From Vigna angularis (Eukaryota > Streptophyta > Magnoliopsida > Fabales > Fabaceae): a stretch of DNA of 64,000 bases. The translations under genes and the position numbers were made by a program. The stretch covers positions 65,323,130 to 65,387,129 of the forward strand of contig NC_068970.1 in assembly GCF_016808095.1 (NCBI RefSeq), given 5' to 3'. The notes beneath the pieces are model-generated. The model did no database searches, was not told the origin of the DNA, and was given only the letters and a program-made list of their open reading frames with translations. Positions 1-17,219 of the stretch are shown here, piece by piece. Numbering within the stretch: the stretch's first letter is position 1; every line of letters starts with the position of its first letter.

Positions 1-1510
1 CTTGTGTAATACAACTTGTTACAATTATATATTCTACCTCTACTGTTGAGAGTGAAATTGTTGATTGTTTATTCGAGAACCATGATACCGTTCAAGTGCC
101 CAAATGAAATGTATATACTGATGTGAATTTTTTTTGTTTCAATATCTCCTGCCTAGTCACTATATGTGCATCCCACTAACTTTACAACATGATTGTTAGC
201 ATAAAAAAAAATTCCTTTAGTCAAAGTATCCTTGATATACTTGAGAATTCTTTTTGCTCTGGTAAATGATATGCATGTGGATATTCCATTAATATGTTAA
301 GCAATCCTACTCCAAAGACAATAACTGGTCTAGTGGCATACAAATATTTGAGACTTCCAATCAAGCTCTTGTAGTAAGTTAAATTAATTCTTCTTTCATT
401 GTTATCTTTTTTCAACTTCATCTTTTCAAGCAGGTGTTGAGATTGACTTTGAATTCTCAATTTTAAGTTTCTTCAAAATTTCTACATCATATTTCTTTTT
501 GAGAAATGGAAATTCCATAATCCTTTTGAATAACTTCAATGCCAATAAAATATGACATTAGACTTAAGTTTGTCATCTCAAAAGTTTTGACCATGACCTC
601 CCTGAATTCTGTAATTATCTTTGGATTGTTGCCAATAAAGAGTAAATCATTGACAAAAAGGCATACAATAAGAATATGATTAGGTTCAACGTATTTGATA
701 TACAGAGTATGCTTAGACATGCATATTTGAAAACCATTGTGCACAAAGTAAGAATCAATCTTTCTATACCAAGCCCTGAATGCATGTTTTCTCAAGCCAT
801 ATAACGCCTTCTTCAACTTGTAGACTTTTTCTTCTTGGCCTTCAATCTCATATCTTAAAAGTTGTTCAACGTATACCTTTTCTTACAAAGTATATCATGT
901 AGGAAAGCAAACTTAATATCTATTTGGTGAATTTTCCAATTATTTTGAGCTGGTGGAGAGATAATCATATGAATTGTATGTAATCTCACTACAAGAGCAA
1001 ATACTTCAAAATAATCAATACGTGTTTTTTGTTTGTACCCTTTTGTTGCCAACCTTGCTTTAAAGCGACCAATTTCTCCATTGAGTTTGCACTTAGTTTT
1101 ATAGACTCACTTTACTCCAATTGGCCTTTGTCTGCTAGTAACTCTGTCAATCCCATGTTTGATTCTTCTCACTAACATGAATTTCTTCATTCATTGCTTT
1201 CTTCCAATATTGATTATTCGAAGCTTTTTCAAATGTTATAAGTTCATAATATGCAAATAAAGTAAAATTGATAATTTTTTGAGATAGATCATTGTAATTT
1301 CTCATAACATAGTTCTACAATATGGCTAATAGTCTTCTTTGCCTCTGTGGTCTGCTTGATGTTTCTGGCTTATCAAGTGTTGGATCTACATGATTGTTCT
1401 TATTTTCATAACTTTCTGGAATTATTATAGTCTCCTTTTAAGCTTTGAAAGACAAATCTCACACCATTAAATGAATTTTCTCTCCCAATGACTATTTTCT
1501 TTGTCACTAT
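1..1510 (-). mobile_element. Ty1-copia retrotransposon pol remnant (RT and RNase H, decayed, cut by window edge)
   Basis: Minus-strand translation gives, in order from high to low coordinate, the linker before RT (about 1390-1100), the RT start (MATKGYKQKTRIDYFEVFA, 1052-996), the RT core (KKALYGLRKHAFRAWYRKID and the FVNDLLFIG box at about 816-640, where intact elements have YVDD), the YKSLIGSLKYLYATRP motif after RT (about 375-320), and RNase H-like text (LVGCTYSD.AGDIET, STVE near 150-40). These are landmarks of Ty1-copia pol. Several stops and frameshifts separate the pieces and the FVND box has lost the usual catalytic form, so it cannot be active. No LTR is visible; the element continues left of the window. 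Confidence 0.9.
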
Positions 1511-2051
1511 ATTATAAAATTAAAATAATTTATTTAACTTTGTGTGATAGATTAATACATTAGGTAAAGTGTTATCGTATAAATTATTAGAGGTTATTCC
1601 TTGTTGCACTCAAACAATTATTAACTGTACCTTCACAATTATATTAAAAGACTTAAAACCCCTTTTATGATTACATTACATCAGAGTTTAAACTGTTATT
1701 GTCACTTGTATAAAACTTAAACACCACTATCGTTGTCATTGCACTGTTTTTGAAAAATTTATTTTGAAATTTTCATTTAAAAAATTCTGAAAATCTTATC
1801 TTGAAAATTTTATTATCCTGAAATTTTTCAGAATATATTCAGGAAGTCAATTTCATAAAAGATAAAATGATCATTTAGAAAATTTGAAAGTGTGCTCACA
1901 AAATTTTTGGAAAAGAAGGATGATGAATGGGCCTGTCTAACAGAAAAAAGCCATTAGTAAAACAAATATAAGAAATTGTGACTGTATGTTTTGTATCGTG
2001 CTTTTAGGAAGAGACTAGGAGAGCCGCGTCGCGTGGTTTGTGTTTGCTGAG
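1511..2051. other. AT-rich intergenic stretch upstream of the 2.05-kb gene
   Basis: No coding signal seen. It should contain the promoter and 5' UTR of the plus-strand gene at 2052. I see no convincing TATA box; GC content rises just before the start codon, as is common for broad TATA-less plant promoters. Confidence 0.5.
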
Positions 2052-2417
2052 ATGTCGGATCCGTACGAGCGTGTGAAAGGAGGAAGATTGGCATTCAAAG
2101 GAGGGATTCTCGCCTCTCGCTCCAAATCCATCGAGAAGAAGGGCAAGAACAAGAAGAAGAAGCGGACGACGGCGGCGGCCGCCGAGGACGAGGACTCCGG
2201 CCCTAACCCTAACCCAAATCCTGACGAAGCTGTCGACACCGACAAACAGGCGGAGGGTTCTGAATACACCATCGACGCGGCGAAGCGTATGAAGTACGAC
2301 CAACTCTTCCCCGTGGAAGCCAAGAAGTTCGGGTACCAACCCAAAATTAACTTCAACTCAGTTGAGGATGCCCTCGATGATCGTGTCAAGAAGAAGGCTG
2401 ATCGTTACTGTAAATGA
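2052..2417 (+). CDS. Small basic, lysine-rich conserved plant protein (FAM32A/DUF1754-like N-terminus)
   Basis: Single-exon ORF of 121 codons from ATG 2052; the frame extends upstream only to a GTG, so the ATG is the natural start. Residues 9-18 read KGGRLAFKGG, similar to the opening motif of FAM32A/DUF1754 proteins. Residues 29-38 (KKGKNKKKKR) form a strong candidate nuclear localisation signal. An alanine, acidic and Pro-Asn-rich linker follows, then a compact C-terminal block (IDAAKRMKYDQLFPVEAKKF ... ALDDRVKKKADRYCK) that looks like the conserved core. The linker is encoded partly by a perfect CCCTAACCCTAACCC telomere-like run (2201-2215). No signal peptide or membrane segment. A GTAAGT donor about 20 bases past the stop and a TTTCAG near 2555 suggest a 3' UTR intron. 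Codon use and lack of frame breaks argue that it is real. Function unknown; the FAM32A link is tentative, and nuclear localisation is inferred. Confidence 0.75.
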   Translation: MSDPYERVKGGRLAFKGGILASRSKSIEKKGKNKKKKRTTAAAAEDEDSGPNPNPNPDEAVDTDKQAEGSEYTIDAAKRMKYDQLFPVEAKKFGYQPKINFNSVEDALDDRVKKKADRYCK

Positions 2418-5400
2418 AACTATCAATCAATTGTAAGTCACCCTTCTTCTAAACCTACTCTATTTTTCCCTAATTTTAACCCTTCTATCTTCTTCTTCCC
2501 AATTAACTTCAACTTTCAAATCCTTCCCCTCTCTCTCTCTCTCTGATTTCCATTTCAGCCTTTATTCGCGCCCTTCTGTTGTACTTTGAATATTTATTTC
2601 AAATTCAGATACTATCTTCAACTCGGTTTTCGCAATATCATCGACGCAACACTCTTGTCATCCACGTTTTCAGATATTCATTCTTATTTCTTGCTCTCTC
2701 TCTCTACTCTAGGTGGTAGCGGTGCCATGTACTGTGCATTCATTTTCCGGTGCTGTAAATGTAGCGCATACTGTTGCAGATATTTCAATATTATGAATGG
2801 ATCAATATTACGCTTCAGTGAAATCATGTGTAGTTCATCTGTTTCGGTAACACTGATGAATCCTTATTTGTTGTTTGATATTCTTCTATTATTATCAACC
2901 AGGGTCTAATATTAAAACATAGTTTTTACTTGAAGGACAAAGCAAAAAAATAGGAACAAAAACATATACAGCCCAGGTTTATAAAATTGTTGCCGCATAC
3001 AGTTCAGGCGAAATGAAATTATGTTACAAGTTCATTTTTCATTTCTAGAATCACAGACAAACTTGCTAATTAGGGATAGCAGTGTGTGTAGAGTTTGTGA
3101 ATTTTGATATGGTATAATAATATCTGTTTTAATTTTTTTAATTCGCATTCTTAAATATATTTCTAATTGAATGTGTATTCTCTGTGAATACTAGCAGATT
3201 AAACATGCTTTTGTTCTTATGTAATATTAGTGTGTTCTTTATTCGGTTCCTGATTTTTTTTTTGGGTTTTTGGTTTTGGAATTTTGAAAATACTGTTTTT
3301 AATTCCTGCAGTTAATATTAGTTAAAAGTGACATATATGTGAAGCCTCGGTTCTGACCCAAGATTCATAGGACTATTCCACATAAGCCTTATATTTAAGA
3401 CATGAATTATAATTGATCTAACTAGGAGGCTGAGTTCCATGACATGCGAGGTTCATCATCCATAAAGGGGACGGAGATAACTACGGTAGGTCTTATGAAT
3501 AGACCCTTGAGGTCACCATATCGGGATTTGATATTCAATGCTTTAAGTTAAGATATTCAATTCTCTAAATGATTTTTGTTAGATTAGATTGTATATTAAG
3601 ATTTCTAAGTTTATTCTGAGTAACTTACCTTTCTTTTACATTTTCTCCCACTATATATATCTGTTTAATAACTTCTTTCACTTCCCCTCTCTGTATTTGT
3701 TTAATAATATTTAGATAGTCTGATTCTGTATTCTTATATGTTATTATATTATATAATTATAAAATATGCATTTAACTATTTTTGTGTCATATATAATTAG
3801 TTATTAAAAGACCTGCCCAGCAAAAACATAATATTTACGTATGACTGCTTATCTATGTTTGGGTTGGATATAAAATTTAATGTGTAGTAGGTTCAAGACT
3901 TCTATAATGTTCGATAAAAAAGTAACACCAGCTTTGAATTTGCACCGATATGGTCTTGGAATGAAGCCTAATCGTTAAAGTAAGATTAATTGCAGCTTTT
4001 TCGCATCAATGGGGTTAAGGTTTGGGGTTGTGTATCGTAGATGTAGTTAGGATCTTGTATTATTCATTACTACGTATCGATAAGGTCAAATAAGGGTTAA
4101 GTACCTATACTTTGTGATCTAGCATCTCATGTGAACTTATCTTTGGTTATACACCTTCATGATCGTCCATATGCCTATATTCTCGGGTATAAAAACAACT
4201 TATATGGAAGTCTCAGAAATATCTGGTTGCCTTGAAAGAAGAGCTTGTAAATCCACGACTCAGTTCTTTGGTTTTAGTATTGTCCTGTTAGCAAGATACT
4301 CTATATTCGAAAGTCTCTCATCATCCAGAATGTTTGAACAGCAGTGAATAAATAATTTTGATTGTCTAATCCCAAAGATAACATCACCTTTTTAACATTC
4401 GGATTTTGTTGTCTGAAAGTTTTCCGGATTACTTAAAATCTGGAGTTTGCTAACACAGAAAAAGAGCCATTTTGCCCGTGTTTAATCGACGTGACACTAA
4501 AAGCTAGTTCACATGTAAGTTGACCTACAGTTAGAATATTTTCAACCTTAATTTTTAATACATATTTTTATACATTTGAAACTGTATATTTAAGCGTGCT
4601 TTTAAGCTTAGCTTGAACAAAGTTTAATCTTGGTTACTTAAATTTAAATTTGATTCATATAATTGTGGAATTTAAAAAAACTGAAATGTTTGTTTAGCAT
4701 TTCATACAGACACGATTTTTTTTTATGTATCTCATACAATTGTTTATTATGAAGTGGAAAGAGATAATTTTTTTCTGAGAATGTTTTAATTCTAATTTTC
4801 TTCCACTTAAACATTGTTTGAAGTGCATTTTTTGAAATATAAATGTGCGTAGATATTTGATATTGAAAATGAAATATTAAATTAGATTGTTATATTTAAA
4901 AAATTGTAGTTATTAATGGTGGAGCTTAAATCTTCAATGGAAAAGAGAAAATAAATATTATACATAAAATAAAATAAATTAGGGATCAGATAGTTGTTTA
5001 ACTTCATACCTCATGAATTGTGGGACATATTCGATATAATCAAGAATCACTCATCTTAAATCTATAGTTGGAAAGAATCACTTATCTTAAATCTAAAGTT
5101 AGAAAGTGTCCAAATTATTCGTTTGCAAGATATCTTGTTCAAGAAATTCAATACAGTGTAATATACGTTGTTAAAAGATATGTAATCATGTCATAGTAAA
5201 ACATTCATAAACACTGACGTGGAACAAACTAACCTGGAACAAACGCTGTTAAAAGAAATGTAATCATATGTTAGCAAAACATTCATAAACACTAACATGT
5301 ATCAAATTCTGTACCCTATGCATATGTTTCAAATTATTAAATATCAATTTTTATTAATTTTTAATTAGTAATTATTTAAAATTAGTTAGAGTTTATTCTC

Positions 5401-5423
5401 ATAAGTTTAATGTTTGAAATTTA

Positions 5424-5472
<49 letters not shown>

Positions 5473-6285
5473 ACTTTATTGGACATAGTAAAATTAATTA
5501 TCATGCTAAAATTAAGAATTTTAAAAATAAAAAAGTTTGAATTAATTTTTATAAACAGAACATAAAAAAAAATTAAATCTAAACATTTCCAATTTCCTAA
5601 AATTTGAAATTTTCTCTTTCAAACACAACCATATGGTAATCAAGTAAAATGCTCTATTCTCCAGACAATATTACTAAGTAAATTAAAAATTTAAGATAAC
5701 TACAAGTGATCTCATAATCAATGTTGCACTGAGTGTAACTTTAGAGGAATGACATCCTCGTGCTAAGCACCTAGATTAGAATAAAATGTGTAAATAAGTA
5801 ACATAATGTTATGTTTTTTGTAGTTTAATTAAATAATATGTCCTGATATGATAGAATACAGACATTAAATCGACTGACAGTTTAAAAAGGTTTATATACA
5901 AATGGTACATACGATGATAACTAATAGTGTATAATCTTTGTAGGGTGTATATACGGCGGAACCTAAGATGATAGCAGATTCTAATAAAACCAATTTCAAG
6001 TTTACACGGGACATTGGAAAAACAAGGTCTACACAACATACTCTACATGAATTTTATCATTTCAAATCGTAAACCAAATGTCCAGGATGTTACTATCACA
6101 ACCTTTACCTTCACTGCATCGAGTTGCAAACTTCATCAATTCAATATCACTTCAATTCCTGTATACATGAAAATTTATTGACAGTTATAGTGTTCCAATA
6201 GATACCAATGCCAGCTGGAAAACAACAAAAATATAGAGAAACTAGCTTTATCCATTGGATAACAAGAGCATTTAAGTTGAAATAG
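2418..6285. other. AT-rich intergenic DNA; no gene seen
   Basis: 3' UTR of the 2.05-kb gene, then about 3.5 kb of AT-rich sequence full of stops in all frames. The small ORFs here (for example around 4159-4347 and 5809-6039) show no recognisable domain. The last few hundred bases are the likely 3' UTR of the minus-strand gene ending at 6286. Confidence 0.6.
5429..5466. repeat. (TA)n microsatellite
   Basis: Nineteen uninterrupted TA units in AT-rich intergenic DNA. Confidence 0.95.
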
Positions 6286-9200
6286 TCATTGCTCTGGCAA
6301 ATCCATATCCCGATAGTTGTGCCATTTTTTGTATCTCTGCATTCCATTTAAAACAGGTCTAAGCCGATGAGCAGTAGTGCACGTCAAACAACAACAACCT
6401 CTTAGATCCTTTACACATTTTGTGCAGCATCTGCATGACAAAGGTTAACATGCTTCACAAGATGAAAATCACCAAATGCAAAAAAATAAGTCTTTCAAAT
6501 AAATGGCAAATGAAACAGAGAAGGGAGTCTTACAGAAAAAGCAAATTACAATCAAGATTTGCGCAGTTCCTATGTCTCAATTCACTCACTTCCAAATTAC
6601 ATACATGGCATTTTGCAAACTTATCATCTCCAGAAACTGGAGTTAATTCTGCTTCGGCTGTGGCCCCAGTATAGTAGACAGAAGGAGGGAGAGACAAACG
6701 GGAGTCAAATACAAATAAATTTCCCACCCATTCAGCAGCCCCTTCGTTCTTTAAATAGTGAGAAACACCTCCCTTCAGGGTATATAGATTCTGAAACCCC
6801 TGCCTCCTGTCACATGGCATCAAAGCAATGCACCAAATTAACAATATGAGAAGGAGTAGAAAGAGTACGTGACTTCAGTTCTATGAATAAGGAATCAGAT
6901 TACAAGTAGAGAAAAAAATTGAGAAAAGGTTGATTTTATGGTTTATTTGGACCAAACACTAGGCTAGCTCACAGGTTTTTTTTGGTCAAATAGGTTATCC
7001 CAATCCTGTTTCTAGAACCATAAGTAACGAATGTTTTTCCTCTTGTTAATCACTTTCTACTTTTGTTTCTTAATCAAAGCATCAAGGCGTTAGCATTCTC
7101 TAATAATAATAATTTACCTTAGTATTGTAGAATATACATCACATCGAATCCCTCCAGTGCAATACATCAATATGTTTGCCTTTTCTTTATCCACGTTTGA
7201 TAAAGGATCTGAAGCAGTGATCTAAAGAGGGCATATCAGAGAGGAGTACATTAATACCCATGATGGAGAGATAAGACTTCGAATTAGTGACTCACAGATC
7301 CCAACCTATCATCTAGTCAAAGCTCATAGCGAATGAGAAAAAGTCTATATGAAATCAGATTTGACAATTACAGTGCCACATTAATCAAAGCAATTTAATA
7401 AATGGAAAATGTTATTTTTCCAAGTGAATAACAATGTTAAATTCAATGCAAAAAAACCAAGATCTTAAGCATTACTTTGATTAAAAGAAAAAGCCATACA
7501 ACTTGATGGCAAGTTTCAGCTTATCAAGAGACCATATCAATCCTGAATCAGTCCACATTAGGCACTGAGACATCAGATAATGACCCAACCTCTTCCTGAG
7601 AAAGACCAAAAGAAGTGTTCCTAAAGCAGTCCACACTAGGTCGTTGAGTCCCACGAAAATGTCCAATATCCCACTCATAACCTGAACAACAGCATCGATA
7701 CTGTATTAAAGTTGGAACCTATAATTAGGACAAGTATAAATATAAATATTTATAACAAAAAAGGGAAAATATATTGAGATATTTAAAAATATGAATTGAA
7801 GATATCAACCAAGGGCAGAAGAAACAAAATGATAGGTCAGAAGCCTATTCCTACATTTTTAACACGTATATTTGCATAGTGGATACTCCATGTATGTTAG
7901 TCATTGACTGAACCAGGTTCGTGTGTTATTACTAATATAAGTATGTACAGATTAGGACTAAGGCTATAATTACACCCTCACCCCTTTTAGGTGACATGGG
8001 GAAACAAGACACTTTTACAGTTAAGGAGCAAAATCAGGTTCCCTTTAAAAATTGCAATCAATAAACATATCAATTGTAACACTTTGCCCACGAATGTGTG
8101 ACCAATGTACTTATGTTTGTCTTAACCAAATGTAACTTTCTAACTCACGTTCAGTGCAGTTAGAGAGTGATGCAAGCACACCCTTAATCATGGGAGAGAA
8201 AATACTCACTCCTTGTGTTACCCAGCCAGAACATTGTGCTTATGACCTGCAACAACTCAGGGACAAGGTACCCAATCTTCACTCTAGGTGATCCTTATGG
8301 TTGCCAAATAATTCGAAGAGGAAAGTATAGACTATAGAAGATAATATGAGATTGAAATGTTTGTTTTTCAGTTGGAACAACCAAAATCGTAGTTGAACTC
8401 AACTTTTGTCTTGGTCAATTGAATTCAACTAGGGTTTGAGTTACTACAACTGAAAAGCAAACATGTCCATTAACTATCCTGGGGCTTAAAGACAAAATTA
8501 GTCCATTTGTATCATGTCATTTTCAATGCCACCAAGTTTGCAGGAGACACCTTGAATCACCTTATAATCTGAAAACAAATTTATTTAATTCATTCAGTTT
8601 GTTACCTCTATTTATCAGTAAGGCAGTTAACTGAATTAGTTATGGGATTTTAGTTATCCAGTTATCATGTGACAACTGGCTACAACTGTTTAGAGTCTTG
8701 TAGGATAAGCTTCTTGTAAATAGAAATAGTCCTTCCCTCCTGTAATAGACTCAGTCAACAATAACAATATGTTTTTCCCTCTCTCTCATGAAATCTAAAA
8801 TCAAGTAATTCATAAATTTCCCTCTAGATCCTCTAATCTTTCTCAAGTAATATTTTACTAAAAAGGCAGTTTAGGCTGTCTGTAAATATATCCATGCATG
8901 CTAAAGGTCTGCTCAAACCATGGCCTTCAGTTTCACTTTTCTCATGAAATCCTGCAAATTACATGGCCAGATCACTCGTCTGTACATGTCATTGCTGCGT
9001 TTTTCAAATTTTGCACTGTTTTAAAGTATTGCATATAAGGCAGAAGATTGTCACTAAAAACCATTCACATCCCGCCTCTCTCGCAAGTCACAACTGATGC
9101 AGATTATCTCATAATGATAACTCAGCAAAATTGGTGTTCATCAGGACCTCTTCTTTAAATGACAAGTAATTACAAATGACATTTGATTCAGGCACCAAAT

Positions 9201-11532
9201 AGTCCAAAATAAGATATGATTTAATATAGGAAATAGAACAGGGAGGAAAGTTTAAATTAAGGAAATAATGGTAGATTCACTTTGGAACTTTAGAATTTAT
9301 ACCATTTCTGACATCCAATAGAATGAAATCTCTGTCATGATAATCTTTTGCTCTAAGATCAGTTTTATTGACTGCTTCCAATCTTTCTTTCCATTCTGCT
9401 GGTGATAAAGCTATTGCACGCATCGAAGGATCAAGCAACGGAAGATGTGACATACCACCTTCAAACTGAAAAAAAAAAATGAGAATCATAAACATGCCAT
9501 GAAGATAAAGAAATGCACAAATTTGTTCATTTGTTATACAGCCACAGCATACTGAAGTCCGAGCCAGAAGATGAGATTTGATTGCCCTCAAAAGAAGAAA
9601 CAGATCATAGCTTCAAAACCAGAAGAAATACAGCTATGGTAATCCTAACAAACTTAATTTGTAAGAGAATATTTTACATCTTACCTGTACCAATGAAGGC
9701 TTATAACGCAACTTCAATGCTGGAAAGGTATGTCCATTTTCTGATGGAGATATCTGAACCAATATGTCAGAAAACCTGTTATCCTGTCTTAACCAGTTGA
9801 CATACGCCAGAGCATCTTTTGATGGTCCACTATACTGCAGTAATATATCACATTGACAGAACATACTTGAGACATTTATTTGTGACCTATTAGTACAAAA
9901 TTGACATATACTTGGGCTTAATATTGAGATATTAAGTGAGTCCAGAATCAGTGGGCCTTAATGGACTTAATTGTTAATCTTCACTAGTGTTCATATTGAT
10001 AGTCATTTAACATATTTGTCTTGTGTAGGTCATAACTGGTACTACAAATATTGAATTTGGACACTTCTTAGGTCTTTGCGAAGACAAGAAAAGTTCTTTA
10101 ATTTTGTTTGTCACAGCCTCATCCAAATTTGAAGTATTTTCATGACACAATGGCAACTGAAATTGCAGGAGCTACACTTTGGATTGTTCATCTTATAAAT
10201 GGACATAACCCACTCAAATCAGATTCAAATTAGGCAGATAGTACCCCTTTTAGAAAGGTAACTGGATGGATGGGCCTTAGTTAGGAATAGTCAAGGCCCA
10301 AAGATTTTCTCAAATATCTTTCCTAAAAAGGGAGGTAAAATTAGTTACGAATTTCATTAGTCGTTTTTCTAGATATAGGTCTAAAACTATAATCGCATCT
10401 AAAAAATTCCCTAATAGTAGTGTTTTAGTGAGATTGGAATCAACTGATTTGTGCCCTTGTGAGATGACTTAAGGTTAACCCCTACATTGCAAATATGAAG
10501 GGGCATTTAGTTTGTTTTTTTGTGCCATTTGACTATCATTTATCACACATCAGATCAGAAAGACATATATGTAGACCCTGGAATATTGTAAGGATATCTT
10601 GTAGCCACATCTATAAACATCGTAGTGCCGTAAGAAAATGCAGAGTTATTATAATCATACATTCTATTTCTCGTCCATCTTATTGTTAGCCTAATTTTCT
10701 TATATCTCTGATTTTATCCACCCATACGCTAGAAAAATGGGGTGTAAGATCGCCATTTTTCATATCTATAATGCAAAAAAACTCTTGCGTGTAATTCCCA
10801 TTACCCTTGGCATTTCCAATCAGGTTAAAAAAGAAAATATATCTCTATGGACATATTATTCATAACAAAATTGCTAAATAGTACTGGAGCAAAACTTACC
10901 TGGGCATTAATCCCTTGTTCATTCACATAGACTCTTCCATTGATGTCGAGGTCCTGCTAAATGATAGAAGTTACAGACTGGGAAAGGTAGGATTCGAAAT
11001 GAACTTGGGTTCGGGTCAAACAATGCACTTGTGATTCTGACGTATTGTTTATCAAAGCATGGGTGAACAATACATTCACGAAGAGGAAAATATTTAGTAA
11101 TAGCAATACTTCCTATATCCAACTTTGTTGAGAAAACCAGAATTAATTCAGTGGTAACAGGCAAAGCGTAACAGCAAAAAAAAAATGAAAGCGAACCTGC
11201 AATTCCAAGAAAGAACGGTGTTTGGAGACTTCGGCTTGTGGGTCTTGGATGAACACAAAATGGTAGAAATTGACGACCACAAAATCAAAATCGTCCTCCC
11301 TTGCAGTAGAGGGCTGTGTTAGTGACAGTGCAGCGGGTAAGAGCTGCTTACGATGGGTGAGAGCAAGAGAAGATGAGTCAGTGAGTTTGAATTCGAAAGG
11401 AAAATTTTGGAATGGCAACACAAGACTTTTGCTGCAAAAGGAAGCAGTAACTATAGGTGCGAGTGACAGCGCAATGGCATGAGCACCCGACCCAGACCCA
11501 CGCACAGAGAACACCTCTCTGCACCACCTCAT
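6286..11532 (-). CDS. STR8: Plastid rhodanese-domain protein, STR8 / TrhO (UPF0176) family, 8 exons
   Basis: Exons in transcript order: 11197-11532, 10900-10953, 9685-9834, 9303-9465, 7590-7681, 7118-7221, 6534-6806, 6286-6430. All introns are GT-AG, phases agree, and the total is 1317 nt = 438 aa plus stop, close to the roughly 450 aa usual for Arabidopsis STR8. Residues 1 to about 75 are Ser/Leu-rich and poor in acid, as in a chloroplast transit peptide. An N-terminal alpha/beta domain follows (VNFYHFVFIQDP, DLDINGRVYVNEQGINAQ, about 85-180), then a rhodanese domain (about 215-320) with LLDVRNGYEWDIGHF and the active-site loop YCTGGIRC, Cys286 being the expected persulfide cysteine. The C-terminus has clustered cysteines (FAKCHVC, NCANLDC, CCTKCVKDLRGCCC) typical of a zinc-binding tail. 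Bacterial TrhO relatives make 5-hydroxyuridine at tRNA position 34; that role in the plastid is inference. The first in-frame ATG (11532) lies about 19 codons before a stretch that resembles the usual start; the exact N-terminus is uncertain. Confidence 0.92.
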
Positions 11533-12042
11533 CCTTTTTCTTGCCGCTCCAATACCACCTTCACCCACCGTCTCTCTGTCTACCAGCTGTTAACAGAAAT
11601 CTTGGATCATAGTCAAGGCCCAGGCCCAACTAATGTTTTCGGCTTTTGCTTCCTGTACCCATCGATATTATATATGTTCTGAAAATCTTCTTCCATAAAT
11701 TCTATTTTTAAAAACTTGTTCTCAAATTCATTGTATGCATCCTATTCTGAAAACTTGTTCTCATGTTTTAGAAATTCAAAAAACTGTTCCAAAATTTCCA
11801 AAAGACTTATCTCAAAAAATTTAGACATTAGCCAAGAAATTATGGTGGTGAAGGAAGAAAAATCTTCCAATTCAAGCTCAGTAGCATTTAATTTCCAAAT
11901 GTTTGAAAAAAAAAACTTATCAATCTATTTTCCTACATTTTTTAAAACTACCTTTTGAAATTAAATATATTTTCAACACTGAAAATTCATTTTAAGTATT
12001 AAACTTTTAAAAATCACACACTAAAAATAAGGTCAATTTACA

Positions 12043-12046
<4 letters not shown>

Positions 12047-12095
<49 letters not shown>
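12047..12095. repeat. (TA)n microsatellite
   Basis: About 24 uninterrupted AT dinucleotides. Confidence 0.95.
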
Positions 12096-12102
<7 letters not shown>

Positions 12103-12304
12103 GGAGATTGCAAACTTTACTATACAAACTGATTTTGTAAGGTTGAGTTAAATTTAAATTCATTTTTTAATACTATCAGAGCCATGATTAATCCTCACCT
12201 TACAAGACACTCTTTATACTTAGCCAAAGTTAATCGATGAATTACCGATAAAAAAAAATCAAATTTAATTTAAGTATTTAAGTACAAACACAAACAGACA
12301 CGTA

Positions 12305-12310
<6 letters not shown>

Positions 12311-12382
<72 letters not shown>
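12311..12382. repeat. Imperfect (TA)n microsatellite at the left border of a TIR element
   Basis: TA repeat with single GTA and CATA interruptions, ending directly at the GGGGTTTGC terminus of the element beginning at 12384. Confidence 0.9.
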
Positions 12383-12383
12383 C

Positions 12384-13687
<1,304 letters not shown>

Positions 13688-14511
13688 CAATCCTTAGCAC
13701 CTGAAATATCTACTCTTTTTTCTGAAAAAAACAAATCCCTTCGAGACAGTTATCATGAACAACAACAAAATGTTAACTTGGAAAACATGGAAAGAAACAA
13801 GATCACACCACGTTAACTACTATAGATAAGTGAAAGTGTTAATTGATCAATAAAGGAATTTTGTTTAGATAAAAACATTATAAAAATTCAAAACAAATTA
13901 AATTATGAAGAACATGAATTTCATAAAACAATTGAATATTTTAAAAGTATGATTAAGAATGTTGAAGAAGCATTGTCAAGTGTAGAAAGAAGTTAAGAAA
14001 CAACCTAAGCAGGATAAAGAGTGGTTGGGTATGGTAAGGAGTTGAGACTCCTTCAATCAAAGCAATAAATGACACGATTGCTGATGAGCAAAAATATTAG
14101 AGAGATTTGTTATGCGGTTGTGTTTTTCTTAAGAAGGTTCAGGAATTCCGAAGGAGTGGTTTACGTCTATACACGGGATTGCCGGATTGTGCCTGCCCGC
14201 AATGAAAATAAATAAGTGATATTATAGTATTATTTTAATGAAAAGGAGAAAGAAAGAAAAAAAGGAAAATATTGAAAAGTGTCACTTGATTTAATCTGTA
14301 TTGTTGATGCAATTGTATTGCCAGCAATGTTGACATGTGAAAGTCACAAAGAAAGAGGGAGTGATGATGGTGGCAGGGTTGGAGGTCACGCCAGCCACAC
14401 TAATGCTTTTGTATTTTGGATTATAAAACCATTCCTCGTCCCTGCTTAACATTTTCATTCCTCTCTTCACTCTTGTTTTGCTCTTCCCTCGCTCTGCACT
14501 GCACACGTAAC
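13688..14511. other. Intergenic / promoter region of the ArfGAP gene
   Basis: No coding signal seen. The last 100 bases hold a TATA-like box and a pyrimidine-rich 5' UTR. Confidence 0.5.
14420..14429 (+). promoter_or_regulatory. Candidate TATA box of the ArfGAP gene
   Basis: GGATTATAAAACC sits about 85-90 bases before the ATG at 14512 and is followed by a CT-rich leader of the kind common around plant transcription starts. Placement only; no start site can be proven. Confidence 0.4.

Positions 14512-17219
<2,708 letters not shown>

Larger units (their letters stand above)
11533..12383. other. Intergenic, AT-rich, with two (TA)n tracts
   Basis: 5' flank of the rhodanese-domain gene. No TATA box is obvious on the minus strand just above 11532. 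Contains TA tracts at 12047-12095 and 12311-12382. No coding signal. Confidence 0.5.

Noticed and set aside
2040..2051. Upstream GTG start for the small basic protein
   Set aside because: Plant nuclear genes start at ATG; the ATG at 2052 opens the conserved MSDPYERVKGG text.
9835..10899. A separate gene in intron 2 of the rhodanese-domain gene
   Set aside because: The short frame at 10495-10689 has no domain and exons on both sides splice cleanly across it.
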